Numbered from the stretch's first letter, positions 1 through 7,127 are shown. The stretch is DNA of 13,993 nucleotides from Oscillospiraceae bacterium (GCA_015068335.1 SVKT01000030.1:1-13993), one strand, 5' to 3'. The notes: a model not told the origin generated them from the letters alone. A program made the numbers and translations.

Positions 1-998
1 TCGACATCGAAAACTACTACGATGTGGGTGCGATGGGCATCGAGCACGCGCTGCTGCCCGAAAAGGGTCTGGTGGGTCCCGGCGAGGCGGTCATCGGCGC
101 CGACTCCCACACCTGCACCTACGGCGCGCTGGGCGCCTTCTCCACCGGCGTGGGCTCCACGGATCTGGGCGCCGCGATGGCCACCGGCGAGACCTGGTTC
201 AAGATCCCCTCTGCCATCAGGGTCTACCTCACCGGTGAGATGAAGCCCTATGTTTCCGGCAAGGACGTGATCCTCACCCTCATCGGGATGATCGGCGTGG
301 ACGGCGCCCGGTACCAGTCTTTGGAGTTTGCCGGCCCCGGCGTGGCAAACCTCACCATCTATGACCGCCTGACCATCGCCAATATGGCCATCGAGGCCGG
401 CGCGAAAAACGGCATCTTCCCCGTGGACGATGTGACCCGCGCCTATGTGGAAGGTCGCGTCAACCGCCCCTGGACGGCCTACGAGGCGGACGCAGACGCC
501 GAATACGAGCGCACCGTGGAGATCGATTTGAGTAAAGTCGAGTGTACCGTGGCCTATCCCCACCTGCCGGAGAATGCCCATCCTGCATCCGAGGGCAAGG
601 ACATCGCCATCGACCAGATCGTCATCGGCTCCTGCACCAACGGCCAACTGGCCGACATGGCTGCCGCTGCTGCCGTCCTGAAAGGCAAACATCTGGCGTC
701 CGGCGTCCGGGGCATCGTCATCCCCGCCACCCAGAGCGTCTATCGTGAGTGTATGCATCTGGGCTATACCGACATCTTCCTGGATGCCGGCTGCATCGTC
801 TCCACGCCCACCTGCGGCCCCTGCCTGGGCGGCCATATGGGCATTCTGGCGGCGGGAGAGCGCTGCGTTTCCACCACCAACCGCAATTTCGTCGGCCGTA
901 TGGGCCACGTGGACAGCGAGGTCTATCTGGCCTCTCCTGCCGTGGCCGCCGCATCCGGCATCGCAGGCCATATCGCCCATCCTGAGGAGGTACTGTAA
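1..998 (+). CDS. leuC: 3-isopropylmalate dehydratase large subunit, 5'-truncated
   Basis: LeuC is the aconitase-family large subunit that, with LeuD, isomerises 2-isopropylmalate to 3-isopropylmalate in leucine synthesis in the cytoplasm. The reading frame is open from base 3 and ends at TAA 996-998, giving 331 visible residues; the family is usually about 420 residues, so roughly 90 N-terminal residues lie outside the window. Visible family motifs are LLPEKGLV, GADSHTCTYGALGAFSTGVG and GETWFKIP. The three expected [4Fe-4S] ligands are present: Cys in GSCTNG (codon 633-635) and both Cys of CGPC (codons 813-815 and 822-824). The stop overlaps the leuD start by one base (TAATG), which indicates translational coupling. 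The true start and any upstream control are not visible. Assignment is by motif recognition and is very secure. Confidence 0.97.
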   Translation, partial: DIENYYDVGAMGIEHALLPEKGLVGPGEAVIGADSHTCTYGALGAFSTGVGSTDLGAAMATGETWFKIPSAIRVYLTGEMKPYVSGKDVILTLIGMIGVDGARYQSLEFAGPGVANLTIYDRLTIANMAIEAGAKNGIFPVDDVTRAYVEGRVNRPWTAYEADADAEYERTVEIDLSKVECTVAYPHLPENAHPASEGKDIAIDQIVIGSCTNGQLADMAAAAAVLKGKHLASGVRGIVIPATQSVYRECMHLGYTDIFLDAGCIVSTPTCGPCLGGHMGILAAGERCVSTTNRNFVGRMGHVDSEVYLASPAVAAASGIAGHIAHPEEVL

Positions 999-1480
999 TG
1001 AACGCACACGGAATCGTACATAAATACGGCGACCACGTCGATACCGACGTCATCATCCCCGCCCGTTACCTGAACAGTCAGGACCACAAGGAACTGGCCT
1101 CTCACTGTATGGTGGACATCGACGCCGGGTTCGTGGGTAAGGTGAAGGACGGCGACATTATGGTAGCCGGCGTCAACTTCGGCTGCGGCTCCTCCCGCGA
1201 GCACGCGCCCGTGGCCATCAAGGCCAGCGGCATCTCCTGCGTCATCGCCAAAAACTTTGCCCGCATCTTCTACCGTAACGCCATCAACATCGGCCTTGCC
1301 ATTCTGGAATGCCCCGCCGCCAGCGAGGGCATCGAAAACGGCGATGAGGTCAGCGTGGATTATGACACCGGCGTCATCACCAACATCACCAAAAACGAGA
1401 CCTATCAGGCAGAACCCTTCCCCGAATTTATTATGGATATGATCCAGAAGGGCGGCCTGATGGCCTCCATTCAGAAGTGA
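998..1480 (+). CDS. leuD: 3-isopropylmalate dehydratase small subunit
   Basis: LeuD is the swivel-domain partner of LeuC in the isopropylmalate isomerase. The protein has 160 residues, matching the short LeuD class of archaea and clostridia rather than the roughly 200-residue enterobacterial form. Visible signatures are DTDVIIPARYLN (residues 15-26), NFGCGSSREHAPVAIK (60-75) and NFARIFYRNAINIGL (86-100), the substrate-specificity and swivel core. The ATG shares its A with the leuC stop, and a GAGGAGG site lies 7 nt upstream inside leuC, so the start is well supported. It is followed directly by leuB with 10 nt between stop and start. No anomalies seen. Confidence 0.97.
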   Translation: MNAHGIVHKYGDHVDTDVIIPARYLNSQDHKELASHCMVDIDAGFVGKVKDGDIMVAGVNFGCGSSREHAPVAIKASGISCVIAKNFARIFYRNAINIGLAILECPAASEGIENGDEVSVDYDTGVITNITKNETYQAEPFPEFIMDMIQKGGLMASIQK

Positions 1481-1490
1481 GGTGCGTAAA

Positions 1491-2561
1491 ATGGAAAAGA
1501 AAATTGCGATCATTCGGGGCGACGGCATCGGCCCCGAGATTATGACCCAGGCCATCGCCGTGCTGGACGCCGTGGCGGCAAAGTTCGGCCATACCTTCAC
1601 GTATGAAGATGCGCCTATGGGCGGCAACGCCATCGACGCCTTCGGCGTGCCGCTGCCGGAATCCAGTCTGAAAACCTGCCTTGCCTGCGACAGTACCCTG
1701 CTCTCTGCCGTGGGCGGCCCCAAGTGGGATGCCATCGACCCCGCCATCCGCCCGGAAAAGGGTCTGCTGGGACTGCGTGCCGGTATGGGTCTGTATGCCA
1801 ATCTGCGCCCCGCCGAACTGATCCCCCAACTGAAAGACGCCTGCCCCCTGCGCAGCGAGATCGTGGATCGGGGCATCAATTTCATCGTGATCCGCGAACT
1901 GATCGGCGGCGCCTACTTCGGCGAGCATAAGACCTGGGAAGAAAACGGCGAGATGGCGGCCCACGATGTGATGGCCTACAAAGAGCACGAGATCCGCCGC
2001 ATCGCCCGGGTGGGCTTTGAAACGGCAATGAAACGCGGCAGGAAACTCTGCTCCGTGGATAAGGCCAACGTGCTGGACTCCTCCAAACTGTGGCGCAAGG
2101 TGGTCTGCGAGGTGGCTGCGGAATACCCGGAGGTGGAACTGCGGCATATGTATGTGGACGCTGCCGCGATGCAGTTGGTGCGTGACCCCAGCCAGTTCGA
2201 CGTGATCGTGACGGAGAACCTGTTCGGCGACATCCTCTCCGACGAGGCCAGCCAGATCGTGGGCTCCATCGGTATGCTGCCCTCCGCCAGTCTGGGCGAC
2301 GGCGCCTGCGGATTGTATGAGCCCATCCACGGCTCTGCCCCCGATATTGCGGGACAGGATCTGGCCAACCCCATCGGTATGATTTTGGCGGCGGCGATGA
2401 TGCTGCGCTACGGCCTGAATATGCCGGACGAGGCCGCTGCCGTGGAGACGGCAGTCAGCCGCGCGTTGGAGGACGGCCTGCGCACCGGCGACATAATGGA
2501 GCCGGGTATGCAGCGTGTGGGCTGCGCCGCAATGGGCCGCGCCATCGTGGAACGGATCTGA
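1491..2561 (+). CDS. leuB: 3-isopropylmalate dehydrogenase
   Basis: LeuB oxidatively decarboxylates 3-isopropylmalate to 2-ketoisocaproate using NAD+ and a divalent metal. At 356 residues it has normal family length. Motifs: RGDGIGPEIM (9-18), the arginines of GLRAGMGLYANLRP (Arg96, Arg106), RELIGGAYFGEH (Arg135, Tyr142), the catalytic Lys191 in SVDKANVL, metal-binding Asp223, Asp247 and Asp251 around VDAAAMQL and FGDILSDEAS, and the NAD-binding stretch HGSAPDIAGQDLANP (280-294). ATG 1491 is chosen because GAGG at 1479-1482, overlapping the leuD stop, stands 8 nt before it; an in-frame GTG at 1482 sits inside that site and is less likely. It is the last gene of leuCDB, with a hairpin terminator 40 nt downstream. 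Confidence 0.97.
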   Translation: MEKKIAIIRGDGIGPEIMTQAIAVLDAVAAKFGHTFTYEDAPMGGNAIDAFGVPLPESSLKTCLACDSTLLSAVGGPKWDAIDPAIRPEKGLLGLRAGMGLYANLRPAELIPQLKDACPLRSEIVDRGINFIVIRELIGGAYFGEHKTWEENGEMAAHDVMAYKEHEIRRIARVGFETAMKRGRKLCSVDKANVLDSSKLWRKVVCEVAAEYPEVELRHMYVDAAAMQLVRDPSQFDVIVTENLFGDILSDEASQIVGSIGMLPSASLGDGACGLYEPIHGSAPDIAGQDLANPIGMILAAAMMLRYGLNMPDEAAAVETAVSRALEDGLRTGDIMEPGMQRVGCAAMGRAIVERI

Positions 2562-2563
2562 TC

Positions 2564-2591
2564 ACAAGAAAAGCACCCGACGAAAGTCGGG
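2564..2591. repeat. Left copy of a 28-bp direct repeat (broken terminator half)
   Basis: These 28 bases are identical to 3995-4022. They begin three bases after the leuB stop. In the right-hand copy the sequence is part of a perfect 13-bp terminator hairpin. Here only the inner six pairs survive (CCCGAC, GAAA loop, GTCGGG, 2576-2591), because the following bases read GAAAAGG instead of TGCTTTT. The two copies bracket the CHAP-protein gene and its flanks in direct orientation. I infer that they mark the ends of an inserted block or a recombination junction. The identity itself is directly seen. Confidence 0.85.
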
Positions 2592-2599
2592 GAAAAGGA

Positions 2600-2635
2600 A
2601 AAGGCGCGGAGAAGCACTTGCTTCTCCGCGCTTTT
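2600..2635. terminator. Bidirectional intrinsic terminator between leuB and the CHAP gene
   Basis: A perfect 12-bp GC-rich stem (GCGCGGAGAAGC at 2604-2615, GCTTCTCCGCGC at 2620-2631) with loop ACTT is flanked by AAAA on the left and TTTT on the right, so it can end transcription from both sides. The converging genes are leuCDB (plus) and the CHAP gene (minus, stop at 2648). Confidence 0.88.
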
Positions 2636-2647
2636 CAAAAGAGGGGG

Positions 2648-3643
2648 TCAGGCAGAGGGCATATGGCAAGCGGATGAAAAGATGACGGTTTCAAACGTTG
2701 CGGCGAACTTTTCGATAGTCTTCTTTCGGAGTTGACTCTTGAAAGAATTGCCATACGCGCCATCGGAGTAGTACACATAACCGTTACTCACAGTCTCGAC
2801 GTAGGCAACGTGGCCCTTTCCGGAACTGCCCTGGTTATCTACGGCGACACCGTTGAACATACCGTTGGTCAGGTCGGAAGAGGGGATCTTGCAGAAGCCG
2901 CGTGTGCAGTCGATACGGTCATCCCAGTATTTGGCGTGGCCGGCTCCCGGACCGCCGGCAAACATCAGGTCGTAGCCATTGGTCTCGCGCCAGCGAAGGA
3001 AGGAATAGTACGTGCACCCACCAGTCAGTTGGAATGCTCCCCAATTCTTTCGGTAGATACCCTGACTGTCGTAGTAGGAGTATTTGACGCGGGAGGGATA
3101 GGAAGAAACGTCCATCTTCTGGCCTACGCGGGGTTCCAGTTTGGCGGCCAGCAAAGATGCTGCGATCTCTTCCACCTGTTTAAGAGATGTTGCCTTGCTT
3201 GCAGCCTTGATCAGGTCTTCTTGGTTGATGCCCCAGTAGGAAAACAGCGATGTCTGGGAATAATGAGCCACGGCATACTTAGCCATTGCATTGACCGAGG
3301 TGCCATATTTCTCTGCGTTGTCGCTGTAAAGATAAGCGGTTTTTTCGTTGCCGTTCTTGTCACAGTATTTCACCGTGCACCACCAGTTAAGTTTCCAGTT
3401 GCGAGCGACCTTGACTACCTTGACCAGAGTGCCCTTGGGGAGTCTGACGATGACGCCGTCCTGTTCGGTGTTGCCCTTACGGAGAGGTGCGTTATCTTTT
3501 GTTACGATGTAGTACGTGTCCGCGCCGTTGCCATAGACGAACGTGAAGTCATTGACCGAGGCCGCAGAGGCGGACAAAGGGAAGATGCTGGTAAGCGAGA
3601 GTGCGCAGAGGAGCATTGCAACCAAGCGTTTGATTCGTTTCAT
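2648..3643 (-). CDS. Secreted SH3-like and CHAP-domain cell-wall hydrolase (putative)
   Basis: A 331-residue exported protein. Residues 1-28 form a signal peptide: basic MKRIKR, a hydrophobic core and a likely cut after SASA (signal peptidase I). Residues about 44-95 (YYIVTKDNAPLRKG through WWCTVKY) resemble a bacterial SH3 domain, which often binds cell wall. Residues about 205-300 resemble a CHAP amidase/peptidase domain, with candidate catalytic Cys210 in GGCTYYSFLRW and His278 in GHVAYVE. CHAP domains generally cut peptidoglycan peptide or amide bonds; the substrate here is unknown. The ATG at 3643 is preceded by AAGAGGG (3659-3653) at 9 nt spacing. It is a single-gene unit converging on leuB. 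By eye it has lower GC and more relaxed codon use (AAA, TAC/TAT, GTT) than the leu and ilv genes, and it lies inside a block bracketed by 28-bp repeats, both signs of transfer. Domain calls are from motifs only. Confidence 0.8.
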   Translation of the reverse strand: MKRIKRLVAMLLCALSLTSIFPLSASAASVNDFTFVYGNGADTYYIVTKDNAPLRKGNTEQDGVIVRLPKGTLVKVVKVARNWKLNWWCTVKYCDKNGNEKTAYLYSDNAEKYGTSVNAMAKYAVAHYSQTSLFSYWGINQEDLIKAASKATSLKQVEEIAASLLAAKLEPRVGQKMDVSSYPSRVKYSYYDSQGIYRKNWGAFQLTGGCTYYSFLRWRETNGYDLMFAGGPGAGHAKYWDDRIDCTRGFCKIPSSDLTNGMFNGVAVDNQGSSGKGHVAYVETVSNGYVYYSDGAYGNSFKSQLRKKTIEKFAATFETVIFSSACHMPSA

Positions 3644-3994
3644 TGTGAAAAACCCTCTTTCTTTTTCTTTTCAGGGAAAGCGATGCGGTTCCTTGTATTA
3701 CCCTGTGTTGATGAGTGTATCACTGTGGCCTGACCACTCTGAAACCGGATACGACGAACAATGTCTTGCCCTGTGTTAATGATATTGCCAAAACTTGAAC
3801 CCCACTCTGAAACTGGAAACGACAAGGAAACTAAGAGCAAGGCCTTACCCTGCTTCGATTATACTGCCGCGATTTGGACTGCCCTGAAATGAAAAGCGAA
3901 AAGAGAACTGTTGGATACACCAGTATATGAAAGAAAAAGAGAATTGTTTCGCAAAAAACGTATTTATTTTATAAAAACAAGGGAAAATACAAAA
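3644..3994. promoter_or_regulatory. AT-richer upstream region of the CHAP gene, no gene seen
   Basis: This gene-free stretch of about 350 bases separates the CHAP start from the ilv terminator. It is AT-richer than the rest of the window. It contains degenerate tandem repeats (separate entry) and minus-strand candidate -10 elements: TATAAT at 3863-3858 and TATACT at 3927-3922. Neither has a convincing -35 box (the second has GAAACA at 17 bp), so I cannot pick the promoter. The short ORFs here have no start context or recognisable content. Confidence 0.45.
3698..3889. repeat. Degenerate tandem repeats upstream of the CHAP gene
   Basis: Two units repeat with a period of exactly 68 bases. TTACCCTGTGTTGATGA at 3698-3714 matches TTGCCCTGTGTTAATGA at 3766-3782. 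The later block CACTCTGAAACCGGATACGAC, starting at 3735, matches one starting at 3803 with two changes. A weaker third unit begins at 3845 (TTACCCTG) and ends with CTGAAA at 3884, about 78 bases on. The middle of each unit is diverged, so the conserved parts are two blocks per unit. In the minus orientation the third unit carries TATAAT at the place where the others have ATATCATTAAC or ACACTCATCAAC. They may be repeated operator or promoter elements for the CHAP gene. The repetition is seen; the function is inferred. Confidence 0.65.
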
Positions 3995-4022
3995 ACAAGA
4001 AAAGCACCCGACGAAAGTCGGG
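3995..4022. repeat. Right copy of the 28-bp direct repeat
   Basis: Identical over 28 bases to 2564-2591. This copy is intact in the sense that its bases continue into TGCTTTT and complete the long terminator stem at 4000-4029. It marks the right-hand edge of the block carrying the CHAP gene. Confidence 0.85.
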
Positions 4023-4029
4023 TGCTTTT
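4000..4029 (-). terminator. Intrinsic terminator of the ilv operon
   Basis: A perfect 13-bp stem (AAAAGCACCCGAC at 4000-4012, GTCGGGTGCTTTT at 4017-4029) with loop GAAA on the plus strand. On the minus strand it lies 12 nt past the ATPase stop and is followed by TTTTCTTGTTTTTG, a good U-tract. The A/T-flanked symmetry would let it work in both directions. It resembles a shared terminator that once stood between the converging leuB and ilv operons. Confidence 0.9.
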
Positions 4030-4041
4030 GATGTCTGGGGA

Positions 4042-5349
4042 TCAGCGGGGGAGGCTTTCCAGATAGTGGATGAACTGCTGGGCGGTGCGGCCGGAGAAAC
4101 CCCGGTGGCGGCGCTCCCAGGTGTTGGCCTGGGCCAGCAGTTCGGACTCGTCCATTTCGATGCCGTGGCGCTCCGCTAGCGCCTTGACGATGGCGTGATA
4201 CTCTTTCTGGGTGGGGGCGTTGTAGTTGATGGCAACGCCAAAACGGGCGGCCAGCGACATTTTCTCCTCCACGGTGTCGGAGCGGTGGATGTCGCCGTGG
4301 TGTTCCATATCCGTGCGGTCGTTCCAGGTCTCCCGCACCAGATTGCGGCGGTTGGAGGTGGCGTAGATCAGCACGTTGTCCGGTCGGGTCTCCACGCCGC
4401 CTTCGATGACGGCTTTCAGGAACTTGTACTCCACCTCGTTCTCCTCAAAGGACAGATCGTCGATGAAGATGATGAAGCGGTAGTTGCGGTTCTTGATGTA
4501 GCCGAGGATGGCGGAGAGGTCGCCGAACTGGTGCTTGTAGATCTCGATCATACGCAGACCACGGTCGAAGTACTCATTGATGAGGGCCTTGACGCTGGTG
4601 GACTTGCCGGTGCCGGCGTCGCCGTAGAGCAGGACGTTGTTGGCCTTTTTGCCGTTCAGGAACGCCTCGGTGTTGCGGCGCAGTTCCCGCTTTTGCAGGT
4701 CGTAGCCCAGCAGATCGTCCAGCACGATGCCGTCGATGTTGCTGATGGGCAGGAACTCCACGGGGGCGGTGCCCTCCCGGGCAATGCGGAAGGCGCGGCT
4801 CATCGCGAACACGCCGTAGCCGTACTGGCGGTAATAATCCGTCACCAGACGGAACATCTCATTCTCGTTCTGCGCCGCATCCAGAGCGGCGCGCAGCGCG
4901 CGCACCTGCTGGCTGATGTCCCGGTTGTACATCCGCTCCCGTTTGGGGATGGCCTGATAGGCACAGATGGTGGCAAAGCAGTCGATGCCCAGATCCCGCT
5001 CGATGGGGGCGAAATCGAAGTGCATCAAGCGGCGGAACACGGCAAAGTCATTCTTTGCGAAGTGGTTCACACTGCCCTCGCTGGCGCCGGTGCGCTCGCA
5101 GGTGCGGGTGAAGGAGTTTTCGTTGGTCATCAGCAGCCAGGTAAGATAGCACTGCCACAGGTTCTCGTCGAAGCCGCAGGCGGTTGCCAGGTCCAGCAGG
5201 CGCTTGATCTGGCCGTAGATCCGGCCGGTCAGGGCGTCGCGGTCATACTGACCGCTCTCCCAGTCCCGGAAGACCTCCGCCAACTGCACCAGAATTTCAT
5301 CCTTGCCCAGATCGCTGAACAGCAGCAGGTGGGAAAGTTCACGATACAT
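4042..5349 (-). CDS. DUF815-family AAA+ ATPase
   Basis: A 435-residue ATP-binding protein of the DUF815 family, whose cellular role is not established. Visible parts: an N-terminal, largely helical region (about 1-195) without recognised motifs; a linker with FLPISNIDGIVLDDLLGYD (199-217); Walker A GDAGTGKS (243-250); Walker B FIIFIDDLSFE (292-302, acidic pair Asp297-Asp298); a sensor-1-like YATSNRRNL (329-337); and EEKMSLAARFGV (361-372), resembling the SLADRFGL box of the family. The ATG at 5349 is chosen because AGAGGA stands 8 nt upstream; the frame stays open further upstream, but that part overlaps ilvD and has no family-like sequence. It follows ilvD by 50 nt with no clear terminator between, so it is probably the last gene of the ilv transcript. 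A direct role in BCAA synthesis cannot be claimed. Confidence 0.88.
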   Translation of the reverse strand: MYRELSHLLLFSDLGKDEILVQLAEVFRDWESGQYDRDALTGRIYGQIKRLLDLATACGFDENLWQCYLTWLLMTNENSFTRTCERTGASEGSVNHFAKNDFAVFRRLMHFDFAPIERDLGIDCFATICAYQAIPKRERMYNRDISQQVRALRAALDAAQNENEMFRLVTDYYRQYGYGVFAMSRAFRIAREGTAPVEFLPISNIDGIVLDDLLGYDLQKRELRRNTEAFLNGKKANNVLLYGDAGTGKSTSVKALINEYFDRGLRMIEIYKHQFGDLSAILGYIKNRNYRFIIFIDDLSFEENEVEYKFLKAVIEGGVETRPDNVLIYATSNRRNLVRETWNDRTDMEHHGDIHRSDTVEEKMSLAARFGVAINYNAPTQKEYHAIVKALAERHGIEMDESELLAQANTWERRHRGFSGRTAQQFIHYLESLPR

Positions 5350-5399
5350 ACCATCATCCTCTCGGTCTCCCACCCTCCGGAAGGGGGCGGGACGATTGC

Positions 5400-7061
5400 T
5401 TATTCCAGAATGGCGCCGCGGTCGGCGCTGGAAACCATCTTGGCGTAGCGGGCCAGATACCCGGTTTTGATCTTGGGTTCGGGGCAGACCCACTTGGCAC
5501 GGCGTGCGGCCAGTTCTTCATCGCTGACCTTCATCTCAATGGTGTGGTTGGGGATGTCGATGGCGATGATGTCGCCCTCCTGCACCAGAGCGATGTTGCC
5601 GCCGCTGGCGGCCTCGGGGGAGACGTGGCCGATGGAGGCGCCGCGGGTGGCGCCGGAGAAGCGGCCGTCGGTGATGAGGGCCACATCCTTGTCCAAACCC
5701 ATACCCGCAATGGCGGAGGTGGGATTGAGCATCTCACGCATACCGGGGCCGCCTCTGGGGCCCTCGTAGCGGATGACCACCACATCACCGGCCACGATCT
5801 TGCCGGCGTAGATGGCGGCGATGGCCTCGTCCTCGGAGTCGAACACCCGGGCAGGGCCTTCGTGGACCATCATTTCGGGTGCCACGGCGCTCTGCTTCAC
5901 CACGCAGCCGTCGGGGGCCAGATTGCCTTTGAGCACGGCGATGCCGCCGGTCTTGGTGTAGGGATTTTCAATGGGGCGGATGACCTCGTGGTTGCGGTTC
6001 ACCACGCCGGAGAGATTCTCGGCAACGGTCTTGCCGGTGCAGGTGATGAGGCTGGTGTCGATGAGACCGGCCTTGGCCAGTTCCGCCATCACGGCGCAGA
6101 CGCCGCCGGCACGGTCCAGATCCTCCATATAAGTGTCGCCGGCGGGGGCCAGATGACACAGGTTGGGGGTCTTGTCGGAGATCTCGTTGGCCATATCGAA
6201 GTTCAGTTCGATGCCGCACTCGTGGGCGATGGCGGGGAGGTGGAGCATCGTGTTGGTGGAGCAGCCCAGGGCCATATCGATGGTCTCGGCGTTGTGGAAG
6301 GCGGCCTCGGTCATAATGTCCCGGGGGCGGATGTCCTTCTCCACCAGTTCCATAATTTTCATACCGGCGTGCTTGGCAAGACGCAGGCGGGCGGAATAGA
6401 CGGCGGGGATGGTGCCGTTGCCGCCTAAGGCCATACCGATGGCCTCGGTCAGACAGTTCATAGAGTTTGCGGTGTACATACCGGAGCAGGAACCGCAGGT
6501 GGGGCAGGCGTTGTTTTCGTATTCCTCCACGCCGGCCTCGTCCAGTTTGCCGGCGTAGTAGGCGCCCACGGCCTCAAACATATGGGACAGGCAGGTGCGG
6601 CGTCCGTCGCTGAGCGTGCCGGCGAGCATCGGGCCGCCGGAAACGAAAATGGTGGGCACGTTGACGCGGGCGGCTGCCATCAGCAGACCCGGCACGTTCT
6701 TGTCGCAGTTGGGGATCATCACCAGACCGTCGAACTGGTGCGCCATTGCCATCGCTTCGGTGGAGTCGGCGATGAGGTCGCGGGTGACCAGGGAGTACTT
6801 CATACCCACGTGGCCCATCGCGATGCCGTCGCACACGGCGATGGCGGGGAACTCCACGGGAGTGCCGCCTGCGGCGCGGATGCCGGCCTTGACGCTTTCT
6901 GCGATCTTGTCCAGATTCATATGACCGGGGACGATCTCGTTATAGGAGCAGACCACGCCGATGAGGGGGCGCTCCAATTCCTCTCTGGTATAGCCCAGAG
7001 CATACAGCAGGGAGCGGTTGGGCGCTGCGGGGATGCCCTGCTTTACAACATCACTTTTCAA
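5400..7061 (-). CDS. ilvD: Dihydroxy-acid dehydratase
   Basis: IlvD dehydrates 2,3-dihydroxy-isovalerate and 2,3-dihydroxy-3-methylvalerate to the keto acids of valine and isoleucine, using an Fe-S cluster and Mg2+. It has 553 residues, the normal length. Motifs: SYNEIVPGHMNLDKI (39-53), GHVGMKYSL (84-92), PNCDKNVPGLLMAAAR (117-132, cluster Cys119), ACPTCGSCSGMYTANSMNC (185-203, cluster Cys192) and GRFSGATRG near the C-terminus. The position that is a third cysteine in the stable [2Fe-2S] plant and cyanobacterial enzymes is Gly46 here, which suggests an oxygen-sensitive cluster (inference). The start is TTG at 7061: AGGAGG at 7075-7070 lies 8 nt before it, and no in-frame ATG is better placed. 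It follows ilvC by 76 nt, a gap that holds a strong hairpin. Confidence 0.96.
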   Translation of the reverse strand: MKSDVVKQGIPAAPNRSLLYALGYTREELERPLIGVVCSYNEIVPGHMNLDKIAESVKAGIRAAGGTPVEFPAIAVCDGIAMGHVGMKYSLVTRDLIADSTEAMAMAHQFDGLVMIPNCDKNVPGLLMAAARVNVPTIFVSGGPMLAGTLSDGRRTCLSHMFEAVGAYYAGKLDEAGVEEYENNACPTCGSCSGMYTANSMNCLTEAIGMALGGNGTIPAVYSARLRLAKHAGMKIMELVEKDIRPRDIMTEAAFHNAETIDMALGCSTNTMLHLPAIAHECGIELNFDMANEISDKTPNLCHLAPAGDTYMEDLDRAGGVCAVMAELAKAGLIDTSLITCTGKTVAENLSGVVNRNHEVIRPIENPYTKTGGIAVLKGNLAPDGCVVKQSAVAPEMMVHEGPARVFDSEDEAIAAIYAGKIVAGDVVVIRYEGPRGGPGMREMLNPTSAIAGMGLDKDVALITDGRFSGATRGASIGHVSPEAASGGNIALVQEGDIIAIDIPNHTIEMKVSDEELAARRAKWVCPEPKIKTGYLARYAKMVSSADRGAILE

Positions 7062-7069
7062 GAGGGGTT

Positions 7070-7075
7070 CCTCCT
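7070..7075 (-). promoter_or_regulatory. Ribosome binding site deciding the TTG start of ilvD
   Basis: AGGAGG on the minus strand stands 8 nt before TTG 7061. An out-of-frame ATG a few bases further on would not yield IlvD. The context AGGAGGAACCCC is shared with the TTG start of ilvB2. Confidence 0.8.
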
Positions 7076-7100
7076 ATGTTGAAAGATCACGGGATGCGGC

Positions 7101-7127
7101 GCATCCGCCGCGGAGTGCGGCGGATGC
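7101..7127 (-). other. Strong intergenic hairpin between ilvC and ilvD
   Basis: On the ilv transcript GCATCCGCCGC, loop ACTCC, GCGGCGGATGC form a perfect 11-bp stem, starting 10 nt past the ilvC stop. No U-tract follows in this direction, so it is not a normal terminator for ilvC; it may act as an RNA stability or processing element, or a partial polarity element. The next bases (GCATCC, 7097-7092 in plus numbering) can pair instead with the GGATGC of the 3' arm, giving a competing small hairpin. On the plus strand the stem is followed by TTTT. Confidence 0.6.

Noticed and set aside
3902..3960. Firm promoter call for the CHAP gene at TATACT 3927-3922
   Set aside because: The -35 candidate GAAACA is poor and several other AT-rich -10-like sites compete.
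2564..4022. Insertion sequence or integron cassette for the CHAP block
   Set aside because: No transposase, integrase, terminal inverted repeats or attC-like structure was seen; only the direct repeat is supported.
5366..5395. Terminator between ilvD and the DUF815 gene
   Set aside because: An imperfect C/G hairpin exists but has a G-U pair, a large loop and no T-run after it.
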